DNA of 64,000 nt from Fusobacterium_C necrophorum_A (GCF_004134945.1 NZ_SBAP01000001.1:62001-126000); one strand, 5' to 3'. Counted from the stretch's first letter, positions 17,112 to 26,912 are shown. Numbers and translations: made by a program. The notes: generated by a model from the letters alone, not told the origin.

Positions 17112-17990
17112 TTATTTTGCCTCCTTCTTCAACAAAGGATACCCTAAGTCTTTTCTATTTTGTACAAACACTTCCGCACATCTTCTAGCAAGATTTCGAA
17201 CTCTTAGAATATATGCCATTCTTTCTGTTGTGGAAATAGCCCCTCTGGAATCTAAAATATTAAATACATGAGAACATTTTAACACATAGTCATAGGCGGG
17301 AAGAACCAGTCCCTTTTCTAAAATGTCTCCGGCTTCTTCTTCGAATTCATCAAACCATGCAAAATGTTTTTCCAAGCTTGCCAATTCAAAAGAATACTTA
17401 GAATTTTCATATTCAAATTGATAACGAATCTCTCCATATTTAATTCCATTCGTCCATTCCAAGTCATAAACATTTTCTTTATTTTGAATGTATAAAGCCA
17501 ATCTTTCCAATCCATAGGTAATTTCTACCGGAACGACATCCAATTCCAATCCTCCTACTTGTTGGAAATAGGTGAATTGTGTCACTTCCATTCCGTCCAA
17601 CCAAACTTCCCAACCAAGTCCCCAAGCTCCTAAAGTTGGAGATTCCCAGTCATCTTCTACAAAACGAATATCATGCTTTTCAGGTTCAATTCCTAACACT
17701 CGCAAACTTTCCAAATACAATTCTTGAATATTGATAGGAGACGGTTTCATAATCACTTGGAATTGATGATGTTGATATACCCGATTCGGATTTTCTCCAT
17801 ATCTTCCGTCCTTCGGTCTTCTTGACGGTTCCACATAAGCTACATTCCACGGTTCCGGTCCCAGTGACATTAAAAATGTATTCGGATTGAAAGTTCCGGC
17901 TCCTTTTTCAATGTCATATGGATTCCCCAGTACACAACCGTGTGATCCCCAGAATTTTTGCAAAGCAAAAATAATTTCTTGAAACGTCAT
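17112..17990 (-). CDS. glyQ: Glycyl-tRNA synthetase alpha subunit
   Basis: This is the catalytic class II subunit that activates glycine. The 292-residue protein starts MTFQEIIFALQKFW and shows EPSRRPKDGRYGENPNR, the HHQFQVIMKPSP motif and GLEVTYGLERLA-like sequence (EITYGLERLALYIQ). It lies 14 bases after lspA in the same operon. No T-box leader is present; the gene is internal to the transcript. Confidence 0.98.
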   Translation of the reverse strand: MTFQEIIFALQKFWGSHGCVLGNPYDIEKGAGTFNPNTFLMSLGPEPWNVAYVEPSRRPKDGRYGENPNRVYQHHQFQVIMKPSPINIQELYLESLRVLGIEPEKHDIRFVEDDWESPTLGAWGLGWEVWLDGMEVTQFTYFQQVGGLELDVVPVEITYGLERLALYIQNKENVYDLEWTNGIKYGEIRYQFEYENSKYSFELASLEKHFAWFDEFEEEAGDILEKGLVLPAYDYVLKCSHVFNILDSRGAISTTERMAYILRVRNLARRCAEVFVQNRKDLGYPLLKKEAK

Positions 17991-18004
17991 TGTTTCTTCC
18001 TCCT

Positions 18005-18457
18005 CTATTTTTCGTTTCGATGTAGGATAAGATAATCTATAATTAATAGGAAAACTCCTACATTAATCCAAACATCCGCTAAGTTAAATACAAAAGACCA
18101 AATTCCACGGAAGTCCAACATATCCACAACAAAGCCTCGAAACAGTCGGTCTATCATATTCCCGACTGCTCCTGATAAGATCAAAGTATATCCGAAATGT
18201 TCCAACATCGAAAGAGTTTTTTTATTTCGCAATACATAGACAAAGATTGCCACAATCGCAACTACTGTCAAAATAGAAATAATATTCAACCTTCCCTGAA
18301 ACAAGCCAAAAGCAATTCCTCTATTTTCTACATAGGTCAAATTAAAAACATCATCAATGATAGGAATGCTCTCTGATAAATAAAAACTTTGTTCCACAAT
18401 ATATTTTGTAAATTGATCCAATAGTAATAACATCACAAATAAAATTATGTATATCAT
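18005..18457 (-). CDS. lspA: Lipoprotein signal peptidase (signal peptidase II)
   Basis: This inner-membrane aspartyl protease cleaves prolipoprotein signal peptides before the lipidated cysteine. The 150-residue protein has four membrane segments and the conserved blocks DQFTKYIVE, VENRGIAFGL, GAVGNMIDR (first catalytic Asp) and FNLADVWINVG (second catalytic Asp). It follows ileS by nine bases; ileS-lspA pairing is common in bacteria. Confidence 0.97.
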   Translation of the reverse strand: MIYIILFVMLLLLDQFTKYIVEQSFYLSESIPIIDDVFNLTYVENRGIAFGLFQGRLNIISILTVVAIVAIFVYVLRNKKTLSMLEHFGYTLILSGAVGNMIDRLFRGFVVDMLDFRGIWSFVFNLADVWINVGVFLLIIDYLILHRNEK

Positions 18458-18466
18458 TCTTAGCTC

Positions 18467-21262
18467 CTATTCTACTACAGAACTGCATCTTGGGCAAATA
18501 TGCGGATGCCCCTCCACGCTTCCTAATTCTGTAGAATATTTCCAACACCTGTCGCATTTTTCTCCATCAGCATGAAGAACTTGTAAGAATAAGTCTTTAT
18601 ACTCTTCTCCTGCTGAAAATGCTTCGGTTTTTTCTGTCAAGATTTCTATTTGAGACACAATTAAAGCCGTCTCCAAGACTTCTTGATTTTCTTGTAAGAA
18701 AGTCTTTAAATCGGTATTTTCCGTATAACATTGTAACTTGGCATCCAAAGAGTTTCCGATAATTCTGTTTTCTCCTTGTCTTGCTTTTTCCAATAATTTA
18801 TTGGCATCTTTTCTAATTTTTTGAATCTTTGCCCATTTTTCTGCAATTTTTTCATTGATATATTCTTCTTTCATCACATACCAATCTGTTAACAATACGG
18901 ACTCCTGATCTCGTAGAGTTTCCGGTAAATGTTCCCAAATTTCTTCCGCTGTAAACGAAAGAATCGGAGCAATCATTTTTACCAAAGTCATTAAAATTTC
19001 AATCATTACCGTTTGTGCCGATCTTCTCGCAAGGGAGTCTTCTTTTTCCGTATACAATCTGTCTTTGATAATATCCAAATAGAAAGCGGACATATCAATT
19101 CCGGCAAAGTAATGAATTTCTTGGAAAACGTTATAGAATTCAAATTTTTCGTAACTTTCTCCCACGCTCTTCTTCAGCATTTCCAACTTATGCAAGGCCC
19201 ATTTGTCAATTTCCAATAAATCTTGATAAGGAACAGCATCTTTTTTCGGATCAAAACCGTAGCTGTTTCCTAAAATATATCTCGCTGTATTTCTTACTCT
19301 TCTGTACGTTTCCGCCATTTGTTTTACAATGTTATCCGAAATTTTTACATCTTCCCGATAATCAACCGAAGCACACCAAAGTCTTAAAATATCCGCCCCG
19401 TATTGTTTGATAATTTTTTCAGGTGCCACGACATTTCCCTTTGATTTTGACATTTTTTCCCCTTTTCCGTCATTGACAAATCCGTGTGTCAAAATCTTTT
19501 TAAAAGGAGCTGTCCCTCTGGAACCGACAGAAGTCAACAAAGAAGTTTGGAACCATCCTCTGTGTTGGTCAGAACCTTCCAAATATAAATCGGCAGGCCA
19601 ATGCAATCCTTCCCAAGTTTCTAAAACGGCTCGATGAGAACTTCCGGAATCAAACCAAACATCCATAATATTTGTTTCTTTTCGTAAAGAAACTCCCTCT
19701 AAGTGATATTTTCTTAAATTTTCTTCTCCAATCAATTCTTCCGGAGTGTGCAATAACCATGCGTCACTTCCCTCTTTTTCCACAAAAGCAATCACATGAT
19801 TTAAAATATCCTGATTAAAAATTTCTTCCCCGGTTTCTTCCTTATAAAAAACCGGAATCGGCACTCCCCAAACTCTTTGACGGGAAATACACCAATCCGG
19901 TCTTGTTTCCAACATAGACCCGATTCGATTTCTTCCCCAAGCCGGAATAAATTCCACCTCATCTAAGGCTCTTAAAGCTTTTTCTCGTAGATCGGAACCT
20001 TCCGCTTTGACAAACCATTGTTCCGTTGCACGGAAAATTACCGGAGTCTTGGATCTCCAATCATGTGGGTAGGAGTGAGTAATTTCTTTCATTTTTAATA
20101 ACAGTCCGATTTCTGTCAGATGTTCGATGATGGCTTTATTTGCTTTTTCATAAAATAATCCGGCAAAAAGAGGTCCTGCTTCTTCTGTTAAATATCCTTT
20201 GTAGTTGATAGGGGAAACAATTGGCATATTGTATCGACATCCCACCACATAGTCTTCCTGTCCGTGTCCCGGTGCTGTATGAACACAACCTGTTCCTGCA
20301 TCGGCAGTTACGTGAGTTCCCAAAATAATATATCCCGTTCTGTCTAAAAACGGATGTTGATAACTTGTCATTTCCAAAACGGAACCTTTAAATTCCTTTA
20401 ACAATTCAGAATTTTCGATTCCCATTTCTGCAAAAGCGGTTTCTGCCAATTCTTTTCCCAGAATTAGATTTCCTTTTTCCGTTTTATATACCCCATATTC
20501 AAATTCCGGATTTAAAGAAATTGCCACATTTGCCGGTAAAGTCCACGGAGTTGTGGTCCAAATAACCACATAGGCTTCTTCGGAAAAAGAAATTTTTTCC
20601 AATAGGTCTTCATTCGCTTTCATTTTTACATAAATCGATGGAGAGGTATGGTCATGATATTCAATCTCAGCTTCCGCCAAAGCAGTTTCCGTTACCGGTG
20701 ACCAATAGATCGGTTTTAATCCTTTGAAAATATACCCATTCGCATACAATTCTCCAAAAATTTGCAATTGTTTCGCTTCAAATTGAGGTTTTAGGGTCAA
20801 ATAAGGGTCTTCCCATTTTCCAATGACTCCCATTCGAATAAATTCTTCTCTTTGAACATCCACCCATTTCAAAGCATACTCTTTACACAATTTTCGAATT
20901 TCCAAAGCGGTCATATCTTTTGCTTTGGAGCCTAATTTTTCCATCACCTTTAATTCAATAGGAAGTCCATGAGTATCCCAACCCGGAATATACGGTGCTT
21001 TATAACCTTGTAATGTCTTGTATTTTATAATAATATCTTTTAAAATTTTGTTCAAAGCATGTCCAATATGTGTATTTCCATTGGCATAAGGCGGTCCGTC
21101 GTGTAAAATAAAACTTTTCTTTCCCTTTGCCAATCCTTTTTCATAAATTTTATGTTCTTCCCATTTTTTGATATAATTCGGTTCCTTGTTTGGAAGATTT
21201 CCTTTCATCTGAAAGCTCGTCTTTGGAAGATGCAGTGTTTCTGCATAATCTTTCTCACTCAT
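18467..21262 (-). CDS. ileS: Isoleucyl-tRNA synthetase
   Basis: This class I synthetase charges tRNA-Ile and edits misactivated valine. The 931-residue protein has the HIGH motif in ANGNTHIGHALNK (about residue 60), KMSKS in GEKMSKSKGN (about 600), the editing domain with TTTPWTLPANVA, and a C-terminal zinc finger CDRCWKY/CPRCSS. Its start overlaps the end of the sensor kinase gene by eight bases, tying its expression to the upstream genes. Confidence 0.98.
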   Translation of the reverse strand: MSEKDYAETLHLPKTSFQMKGNLPNKEPNYIKKWEEHKIYEKGLAKGKKSFILHDGPPYANGNTHIGHALNKILKDIIIKYKTLQGYKAPYIPGWDTHGLPIELKVMEKLGSKAKDMTALEIRKLCKEYALKWVDVQREEFIRMGVIGKWEDPYLTLKPQFEAKQLQIFGELYANGYIFKGLKPIYWSPVTETALAEAEIEYHDHTSPSIYVKMKANEDLLEKISFSEEAYVVIWTTTPWTLPANVAISLNPEFEYGVYKTEKGNLILGKELAETAFAEMGIENSELLKEFKGSVLEMTSYQHPFLDRTGYIILGTHVTADAGTGCVHTAPGHGQEDYVVGCRYNMPIVSPINYKGYLTEEAGPLFAGLFYEKANKAIIEHLTEIGLLLKMKEITHSYPHDWRSKTPVIFRATEQWFVKAEGSDLREKALRALDEVEFIPAWGRNRIGSMLETRPDWCISRQRVWGVPIPVFYKEETGEEIFNQDILNHVIAFVEKEGSDAWLLHTPEELIGEENLRKYHLEGVSLRKETNIMDVWFDSGSSHRAVLETWEGLHWPADLYLEGSDQHRGWFQTSLLTSVGSRGTAPFKKILTHGFVNDGKGEKMSKSKGNVVAPEKIIKQYGADILRLWCASVDYREDVKISDNIVKQMAETYRRVRNTARYILGNSYGFDPKKDAVPYQDLLEIDKWALHKLEMLKKSVGESYEKFEFYNVFQEIHYFAGIDMSAFYLDIIKDRLYTEKEDSLARRSAQTVMIEILMTLVKMIAPILSFTAEEIWEHLPETLRDQESVLLTDWYVMKEEYINEKIAEKWAKIQKIRKDANKLLEKARQGENRIIGNSLDAKLQCYTENTDLKTFLQENQEVLETALIVSQIEILTEKTEAFSAGEEYKDLFLQVLHADGEKCDRCWKYSTELGSVEGHPHICPRCSSVVE

Positions 21263-23672
21263 ATTGTTCCCCCTTGTATATATTTAAAATAATTTTAACA
21301 TCTGTTCCTTCATCTAATTTGGAAGTCAAAGAAATACTTCCCTTATGTTCATGGATAACCATAGATACAATGGCAAAACCCAAGCCCATCGCTGCGGTTT
21401 CCTGATAACTTTCCAATGCCTTGTTGATTTCCTTTACCTGCTCCGGATACATTCCAATTCCATTGTCCATAATATTGATTAAAATTTGATTGGATTTTTT
21501 ATCTTCAATTGCCACAATATTGATTTTTTTATCCAAACGATTTCGAGTTAAAATCGCTTCGGAAGAATTTTTCAAAAGTTCAATAAAAGCCTTGAATAAT
21601 TTACTCTTATCGGCATACAAATATCCGCTGCAACTAATAAATTGCGAGAAATTAATCTCATATTTATTCATATAAGGTTGTACATACTTTGACAAATCGT
21701 TCATAAATTCTTCCACAGAAATCATCTCGAAATGCTTTTTTGAAAAATTGGAATACTCTTCCAAAATAGCATGGTCAAATTTTATCTTATGAAAGTCTCT
21801 CTTCAGTCTTTCTATTTCTTCTAAAGTAATTTTTTTATTATAACCGTTCTTTTCTACTTTGTCAACTAAGCTCTCAATTCGAGAAAACAACTTTTCCCGC
21901 CCTTTCATGAAATGTACACTCATTTTTTCCATTGTAGAAGTACGTTCCAAATGTAATTTCCGATCTTCCGCCTCTTTATTTTTCAACTGGATATTCAAAT
22001 TGAGTAATAAAAGAGTGAGCAACTCAATTTCTTCCTGCGTAATTTCTCTCTCTCGAATGTAATAATCGATTAAAATGCAGGACTTGACATGTTCACTCCG
22101 ATATAAAGGCAAAATAATGAAATGACTGATCCCTAAACTGTCGAATAAATCATTTCCGAATGGAAAACGATATGCCTTATCATTTTCATATAAAATTCTA
22201 TTTTCATTTAAACTCTTTCCTAAATAATTACTGCTGTCACAGGAAACTTTCAAGAGAGGCAAAATTCTATCAATTTCATGCAATTGAAAGGAAAACACCT
22301 TCAATTTTTCTCTATCTTCCAAACATTCTGCAACTAAACTGCTATTTAAAGCAAAATTTTTCGCCTGTAATATATTTTTTTCTCTATCATATTCCAAATG
22401 AATGGCTCGACTATATCCCAAACCTGCCTCCGAGGTCAAGGCGGATAAAAATCCTTTCATTCCGACACGAAAATCCTGTTCTAAATTTACTCCCATTAAA
22501 ATTTTCTGAATGGCATCAATTCGGTTTAAGTTTTTCTCCAAAGAATCATTGTGTAATTTCAACTGATTTTCTTTCAAGGAAATATTTCTTGCCAATTTTT
22601 CCATAGCATTCGATAAATTTCGAATTTCATATACCGCATCCTCTTCCAAATTAATTTTATAATTTCCTCGTCCAATGTCGTAAACGGCATCCAAAACAGC
22701 CGTTAAAGGTTCCAATAATTTGGCAAATAATTTGGTACAGACTGTCGTACTGATCACAATTAAAATAGAAACCATAAAAATCATCAAAGCGGACATCATA
22801 TACTTCGTTGTCAAAAATTTTTCTTTTGAAATAGCCACTCCAAGACTGGCAATATACTTTGCATTGATATCCCGCAATTTATAAAACGCCATATAGTAAG
22901 CATGCTTGTTAATCTCTTTTTGATTGAAAAAATACTCGAATCCTTCCGGAGCAAAACGGGTAATTTGAAAAGAATCCAACAATTCTCCTCCTGTTTCGTA
23001 GTCCAAATCCCCATATTGATAATGTCCTGCCACGGAAACCAAAATCTTGTCCTCTTCGTTCATTCCTATAAACTCTCGTAAATTTCCAATAGAATAAGAA
23101 GATACCGGCAAATCTAAAATCACAAACACATTATCCTGAAGTTGAGCTTCATAAAATTTTTGAATAAAGCGAAAAAAAAGCTGCTTATCTTTCTTATAAA
23201 AAAACATGTCCTTTCTGTCATATTTGGAATTTTCCCATTCCTGTATAAAACTCTTCCCCAATATCTGGTAGTGACGTTCAGAACGATTGCTCCCCAAAAG
23301 AATTCCCTCGGCATTTACCAAAGTAATGAAACTGTTGGAATAGGTTTCATACGAATGTTTCATCAACTCGTGACTGATATTTTTGGCAATCTGATCATAA
23401 TATATCCGATTATTTTTTACAATTTCTGTTCCTGCCAATTGAAAGACAGAATTTGTTGCCATGCGAAATGTTTCACGACTGTCTTTTGCCTCCATTAAGT
23501 AAGCTTTGTACAAAAGAAATACCTTTTCTCTTGCAGTATCGGCAAGTCTTTGCTCCATGCTGCTGAATACCATTAAACTGAATACAAGAGCCAAAGATAA
23601 GGAAGTAAAAATAATGGCAATACCATTATAGAATATAATTCGTAACAAAAGAGAATCTCTTTTTATTTGCAT
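21255..23672 (-). CDS. Membrane sensor histidine kinase-like protein (orphan)
   Basis: This 805-residue protein has a membrane segment at about 11-33, a periplasmic sensing region of about 260 residues, a second membrane segment near 290-315, HAMP (about 316-370), a GAF-like region (about 390-560) and a C-terminal HATPase domain: N-box ELLKNSSEAI near 702, DNGIGM and GLGFAI. No standard H-box (such as HELxTPL) was found before the ATPase domain and no response regulator is encoded nearby. Its ATG abuts the tex stop (TAGATG) and its end overlaps ileS. It probably senses an envelope or periplasmic cue; signal and partner are unknown. Confidence 0.85.
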   Translation of the reverse strand: MQIKRDSLLLRIIFYNGIAIIFTSLSLALVFSLMVFSSMEQRLADTAREKVFLLYKAYLMEAKDSRETFRMATNSVFQLAGTEIVKNNRIYYDQIAKNISHELMKHSYETYSNSFITLVNAEGILLGSNRSERHYQILGKSFIQEWENSKYDRKDMFFYKKDKQLFFRFIQKFYEAQLQDNVFVILDLPVSSYSIGNLREFIGMNEEDKILVSVAGHYQYGDLDYETGGELLDSFQITRFAPEGFEYFFNQKEINKHAYYMAFYKLRDINAKYIASLGVAISKEKFLTTKYMMSALMIFMVSILIVISTTVCTKLFAKLLEPLTAVLDAVYDIGRGNYKINLEEDAVYEIRNLSNAMEKLARNISLKENQLKLHNDSLEKNLNRIDAIQKILMGVNLEQDFRVGMKGFLSALTSEAGLGYSRAIHLEYDREKNILQAKNFALNSSLVAECLEDREKLKVFSFQLHEIDRILPLLKVSCDSSNYLGKSLNENRILYENDKAYRFPFGNDLFDSLGISHFIILPLYRSEHVKSCILIDYYIREREITQEEIELLTLLLLNLNIQLKNKEAEDRKLHLERTSTMEKMSVHFMKGREKLFSRIESLVDKVEKNGYNKKITLEEIERLKRDFHKIKFDHAILEEYSNFSKKHFEMISVEEFMNDLSKYVQPYMNKYEINFSQFISCSGYLYADKSKLFKAFIELLKNSSEAILTRNRLDKKINIVAIEDKKSNQILINIMDNGIGMYPEQVKEINKALESYQETAAMGLGFAIVSMVIHEHKGSISLTSKLDEGTDVKIILNIYKGEQYE

Positions 23673-25844
23673 CTATAACTCCTTTTTTCGTGTTAATCCA
23701 ACTCTTCCTCTTTCTTTATCAATTTCTTTGATTCTCACTTTAATAATTTGTCCTACTGACAATACTTTGCCCGGATCACTTACAAATTCATCTGAAATAG
23801 CGGAAATATGAAGTAAAGCATCATTTTTCAAACCAATATCCACAAAGGCTCCGAATTTTACAACATTCCGAACCGTTCCTTCCAATTCCATTCCCACACT
23901 CAAATGATCAATACTTAAGATATCGGATTTTAAAAGCGGTTTTTGAAAATCATCTCTCGGATCTCGTCTGTCTTTTCGTAAAGCTTCATACACATCTTTA
24001 CAAGTTTCCAAACCGAAGTCATATTGTTTCGCAAATTTTTCTACTTTGATACTTTTTAATTTTTCACGTGTCTCCACCAACTTCTCATCGTATTCTTGCA
24101 AAGTACATCCAATTTCTTCCAACATTTTTTCTGCAATGTGATAAGATTCCGGGTGAATAATCGTATTGTCTAAAATATTTTCCCCCTCCGGAATCACTAA
24201 AAATCCTGCCATTTGTTCATAGGCTTTCGGACCCAAACCCTTTACCTTCAATAACGTTTCCCGTTTGGTAAAATTTCCATGTTCCTTTCGATAGTCTACA
24301 ATATTTTTAGCAACGTTCTTTTTAATCCCTGAAATATGAGACAACAAAGCCCATGATGCCGTATTTAGATTGGCTCCTACATTATTTACTACCGTTGTGA
24401 TGACCTGATCTAAAGACTCATCCAATCGTCCTTGATTGACATCGTGCTGATACATTCCTACCCCAATGGATTTCGGATCAATTTTAACAAGTTCCGCCAA
24501 AGGATCTTGAATTCTTCGTCCGATGGAAATAGCTCCACGAACAGTTACATCCAAATCCGGAAATTCTTCTGCTGCCAACTTTGAAGCGGAATACACGGAA
24601 GCTCCCGCCTCATTTGCAATCAAATATTTTATTGCTACATTTTCTTCCCGTATCAATTTTGCGATGAAGGACTCGGTTTCTCGAGAAGCCGTTCCGTTCC
24701 CGATGACCACCAAATCAATTCCATACTTTTTAATATAGTGCAACACTTTCTTTCGAGCAGTCTCCAATTGCTTTTCATGGTGCATCCCTTCCACCAGGAA
24801 AAACACATCATTTTCTTGATAAAAACCATGCTTATCCAAGATAGCAACCTTACATCCTGTTCGATATCCCGGATCCAAAGCCAAAATCGTTTTTTCATGC
24901 AAAGGAGCTTGTAAAAGCAAATTCTTCAAATTTTCTCGAAACACCAATATTGCCTCTTCTTCCGCCTTGTCCGTTAAAATATTTCGCACTTCTCTTTCCA
25001 CTGCCGGAAACAATAGACGTTCAAATGAGTCTTGAATAACCGCAGCAAAAAATTCCTGTAAAGCTTCTTCTTGGGTAAAACTTCTCAAAAGTAAATTGTC
25101 CACATGCTTTTTTTCTTTTTCTTCCAAGAATAAATTTACTGATAAAATTCCCTCTTTTTCTCCACGATTGACCGCCAAAATTCTATGAGAAGGAATTTTT
25201 GCCAAAGCTTCTGCATAGTCGTAATAATCTTGGTATATTCCTTTTTCATCCAATTCCTTTGCTTTTTTTGATTCTTTGGAACTCATTTGCCCGTACTTTA
25301 GCAAAATTTCCCGAATTCTTTCTCGATATTCCGCTTTTTCAGAAATTCGCTGTGCCCAAATTAATTTTGCTCCTTCAATAGCCTCTTCCAGATTCGGCAC
25401 TTCTTCTGTCAGAAATTCTTCCGCTTTCGTTCCTATTTCTTCAACATTGTGAGCTACAAGAAAAAAATCCGCCAAAGCTTCCAAGCCTCTTTCCATCGCT
25501 ATATCCGCTTTGGTTTTCTTTTTCTTCCGATAAGGAAAATAAATATCTTCCACCTCTTGTAATTTTTCTGCCGCTTCTATCGCCTGTACCAATTCTTCCG
25601 TTAATTTCCCCTGTTCTTCTATCAAGCGTAGAACTTCTTCTTTTCTCTTCTCCAAATTCCTCAAATATTGAACCTTTTCTAAAATAAGCGTAATTTGAAC
25701 TTCGTCCAAATTTCCTGTGATTTCTTTTCGGTATCTCGAAATAAAGGGGACTGTCGCCCCTTCATCCAATAATTGTACCGTACTTTCCACTTGATTTTCT
25801 CGAAGAGAAAGTTCCTTTGCAACTTTACTAAAAATATTCTCCAT
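23673..25844 (-). CDS. tex: Tex family RNA-binding transcription accessory protein
   Basis: Tex is a conserved cytoplasmic nucleic-acid-binding protein linked to transcription and, in some species, toxin expression. The 723 residues include the N-terminal Tex helices (ENQVESTVQLLDEGATVPFISRYRKE), a YqgF-like RNase H fold (ILALDPGYRTGCKVAILD), a helix-hairpin-helix pair (HISGIKKNVAKNIVDYR; VKGLGPKAYEQMAGFL) and an S1 domain (VGMELEGTVRNVVKFGAFVDIG). It is 39 bases downstream of a small gene and directly precedes the kinase gene. Confidence 0.96.
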   Translation of the reverse strand: MENIFSKVAKELSLRENQVESTVQLLDEGATVPFISRYRKEITGNLDEVQITLILEKVQYLRNLEKRKEEVLRLIEEQGKLTEELVQAIEAAEKLQEVEDIYFPYRKKKKTKADIAMERGLEALADFFLVAHNVEEIGTKAEEFLTEEVPNLEEAIEGAKLIWAQRISEKAEYRERIREILLKYGQMSSKESKKAKELDEKGIYQDYYDYAEALAKIPSHRILAVNRGEKEGILSVNLFLEEKEKKHVDNLLLRSFTQEEALQEFFAAVIQDSFERLLFPAVEREVRNILTDKAEEEAILVFRENLKNLLLQAPLHEKTILALDPGYRTGCKVAILDKHGFYQENDVFFLVEGMHHEKQLETARKKVLHYIKKYGIDLVVIGNGTASRETESFIAKLIREENVAIKYLIANEAGASVYSASKLAAEEFPDLDVTVRGAISIGRRIQDPLAELVKIDPKSIGVGMYQHDVNQGRLDESLDQVITTVVNNVGANLNTASWALLSHISGIKKNVAKNIVDYRKEHGNFTKRETLLKVKGLGPKAYEQMAGFLVIPEGENILDNTIIHPESYHIAEKMLEEIGCTLQEYDEKLVETREKLKSIKVEKFAKQYDFGLETCKDVYEALRKDRRDPRDDFQKPLLKSDILSIDHLSVGMELEGTVRNVVKFGAFVDIGLKNDALLHISAISDEFVSDPGKVLSVGQIIKVRIKEIDKERGRVGLTRKKEL

Positions 25845-25883
25845 TGTTTTTCTCCCAAAGTTATGTATTTTCTAATATAAATT

Positions 25884-26087
25884 CTAATCAAAAATAGAAA
25901 GATCTCGTCGATTTCCCAATGAGAGTAATAAAGTGATGATTTCTTCTTCTGTGTGCAGTGTGACCCATTCAGAAAAAGGAATTCCGTTCACGGTATTGAT
26001 AGAAGTTGGATTATCATCGATTTTAGATTTTTTCTTTTGACCGAATTCTTTCTCTTGTAACACTTTTTTTGTTTCTTCCCAATTCAT
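25884..26087 (-). CDS. Small conserved-looking hypothetical protein
   Basis: A 67-residue soluble, charged protein (MNWEETKKVLQEKEFGQKKK at the N-terminus) with no membrane segment or recognised domain. A very strong GAGGAGGG ribosome site lies eight bases before the ATG, and a consensus promoter lies 50 bases upstream, so translation is likely. It is the first gene of the operon running into tex. Function unknown. Confidence 0.7.
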   Translation of the reverse strand: MNWEETKKVLQEKEFGQKKKSKIDDNPTSINTVNGIPFSEWVTLHTEEEIITLLLSLGNRRDLSIFD

Positions 26088-26134
26088 ATTTATTCCCTCC
26101 TCAGTATTCGATTATTTCTTTAACTTATCTTTTA

Positions 26135-26163
26135 ATTATATCAACTTTTGGTATAAAAAACAA
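26135..26163 (-). promoter_or_regulatory. Promoter of the tex-ileS-glyQS-fol operon
   Basis: Minus strand TTGTTT (26163-26158), 17-base spacer, TATAAT (26140-26135). It is the only strong promoter seen upstream of a run of ten genes with gaps under 40 bases or overlaps, ending at folP. Confidence 0.7.
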
Positions 26164-26183
26164 GAAATTATGTATAGAGATTA

Positions 26184-26225
26184 TAAAAAAAGAGACTCCG
26201 AAAATCTCTTTGGAATCTCTTTTTT
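26184..26225 (-). terminator. Terminator after the tetR-type gene
   Basis: AAAAAGAGA-TTCC pairs with a matching GGAG-TCTCTTTTT arm around a short loop, with T tracts on both sides. It separates the TetR gene from the tex operon promoter. Confidence 0.8.
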
Positions 26226-26243
26226 ACACACTTTTATCTTCTG

Positions 26244-26792
26244 TCATTTTCTTCTGTTTCCATATCCTTTTTTCTTCTTCAAGGTTAAAATATAATTTTT
26301 ATGACGTGCGATCAAAGATAAAATTTCAGATTTTGTAAATTTCTTATGTCTCGTCTCCGACATAATCGAAATGGCTTTCATAAAAATATTAAACAGACAC
26401 ATTCTACTTTCTTCCGGATTTTCACTTTTTTGTAAAGCTTCTTCCAGCAAATTTTCAAACTTTTGCTTCACTTTTTCATTTTCAGGATCTACCACGGAAA
26501 ACATTCTTTCGAATAATCCTTTCTGTTCTTCCGTGATCGGAAGTTCGCTTTGTACAATATCACAGGAAGCCGGAATTTCATCCAAACAAGCAATCAGAGT
26601 GTCCCCAACCTTTGTGACGACATCCTTCTTTAAATCCTCCATAGAAGTATAGGCAGCGTAAACGGGAGCAATAGAACATCCTAATTGTTTTGCAATATTT
26701 TTCACAGTAATCTTGTCATAGCCTTCCTGCTTAAACACTTCTACTGCTGCTTCTAAAACCATTTCTCTTGTATACACCGACTTTCTTGGCAT
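26244..26792 (-). CDS. TetR/AcrR-family transcriptional regulator
   Basis: A 182-residue DNA-binding regulator. The N-terminal helix-turn-helix is typical: YTREMVLEAAVEVFKQEGYDKITVKNIAKQLG, split over residues 7-38, followed by CSIAPVYAAYTSMEDLKK. The C-terminal ligand-binding domain is not assignable. GAGGAAG precedes the ATG. It is downstream of the TonB operon but has its own promoter (26859-26887) flanked by inverted repeats that may be its autoregulatory operator. Its targets and ligand are unknown. Confidence 0.9.
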   Translation of the reverse strand: MPRKSVYTREMVLEAAVEVFKQEGYDKITVKNIAKQLGCSIAPVYAAYTSMEDLKKDVVTKVGDTLIACLDEIPASCDIVQSELPITEEQKGLFERMFSVVDPENEKVKQKFENLLEEALQKSENPEESRMCLFNIFMKAISIMSETRHKKFTKSEILSLIARHKNYILTLKKKKGYGNRRK

Positions 26793-26838
26793 GGTACTTC
26801 CTCTTTTCTAAATATTCTTATGATAACAAATATATTTA

Positions 26839-26887
26839 AGACAAATATTCTTATTTATATAATATATATCTTTTGTATATTTGTCAA
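26839..26887 (-). promoter_or_regulatory. Promoter and likely operator of the tetR-type gene
   Basis: Minus strand TTGACA (26887-26882), 17-base spacer, TATTAT (26864-26859). The nine-base arms GACAAATAT and ATATTTGTC lie at the two ends of the region, one overlapping the -35. A related AAATATTCTTAT motif occurs at about 26810 and again at about 26843. These fit a repressor-binding site, but this is not shown. Confidence 0.5.
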
Positions 26888-26912
26888 CAATAATATTTTA
26901 TTCTTTTTTTTT

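Noticed and set aside
21263..21320. T-box or other leader before ileS
   Set aside because: The region is the coding end of the sensor kinase gene, with no T-box sequence or terminator.
22160..22606. Plus-strand open frame opposite the sensor kinase gene (148 codons)
   Set aside because: Shadow of the kinase frame with no translation signal or homology visible.
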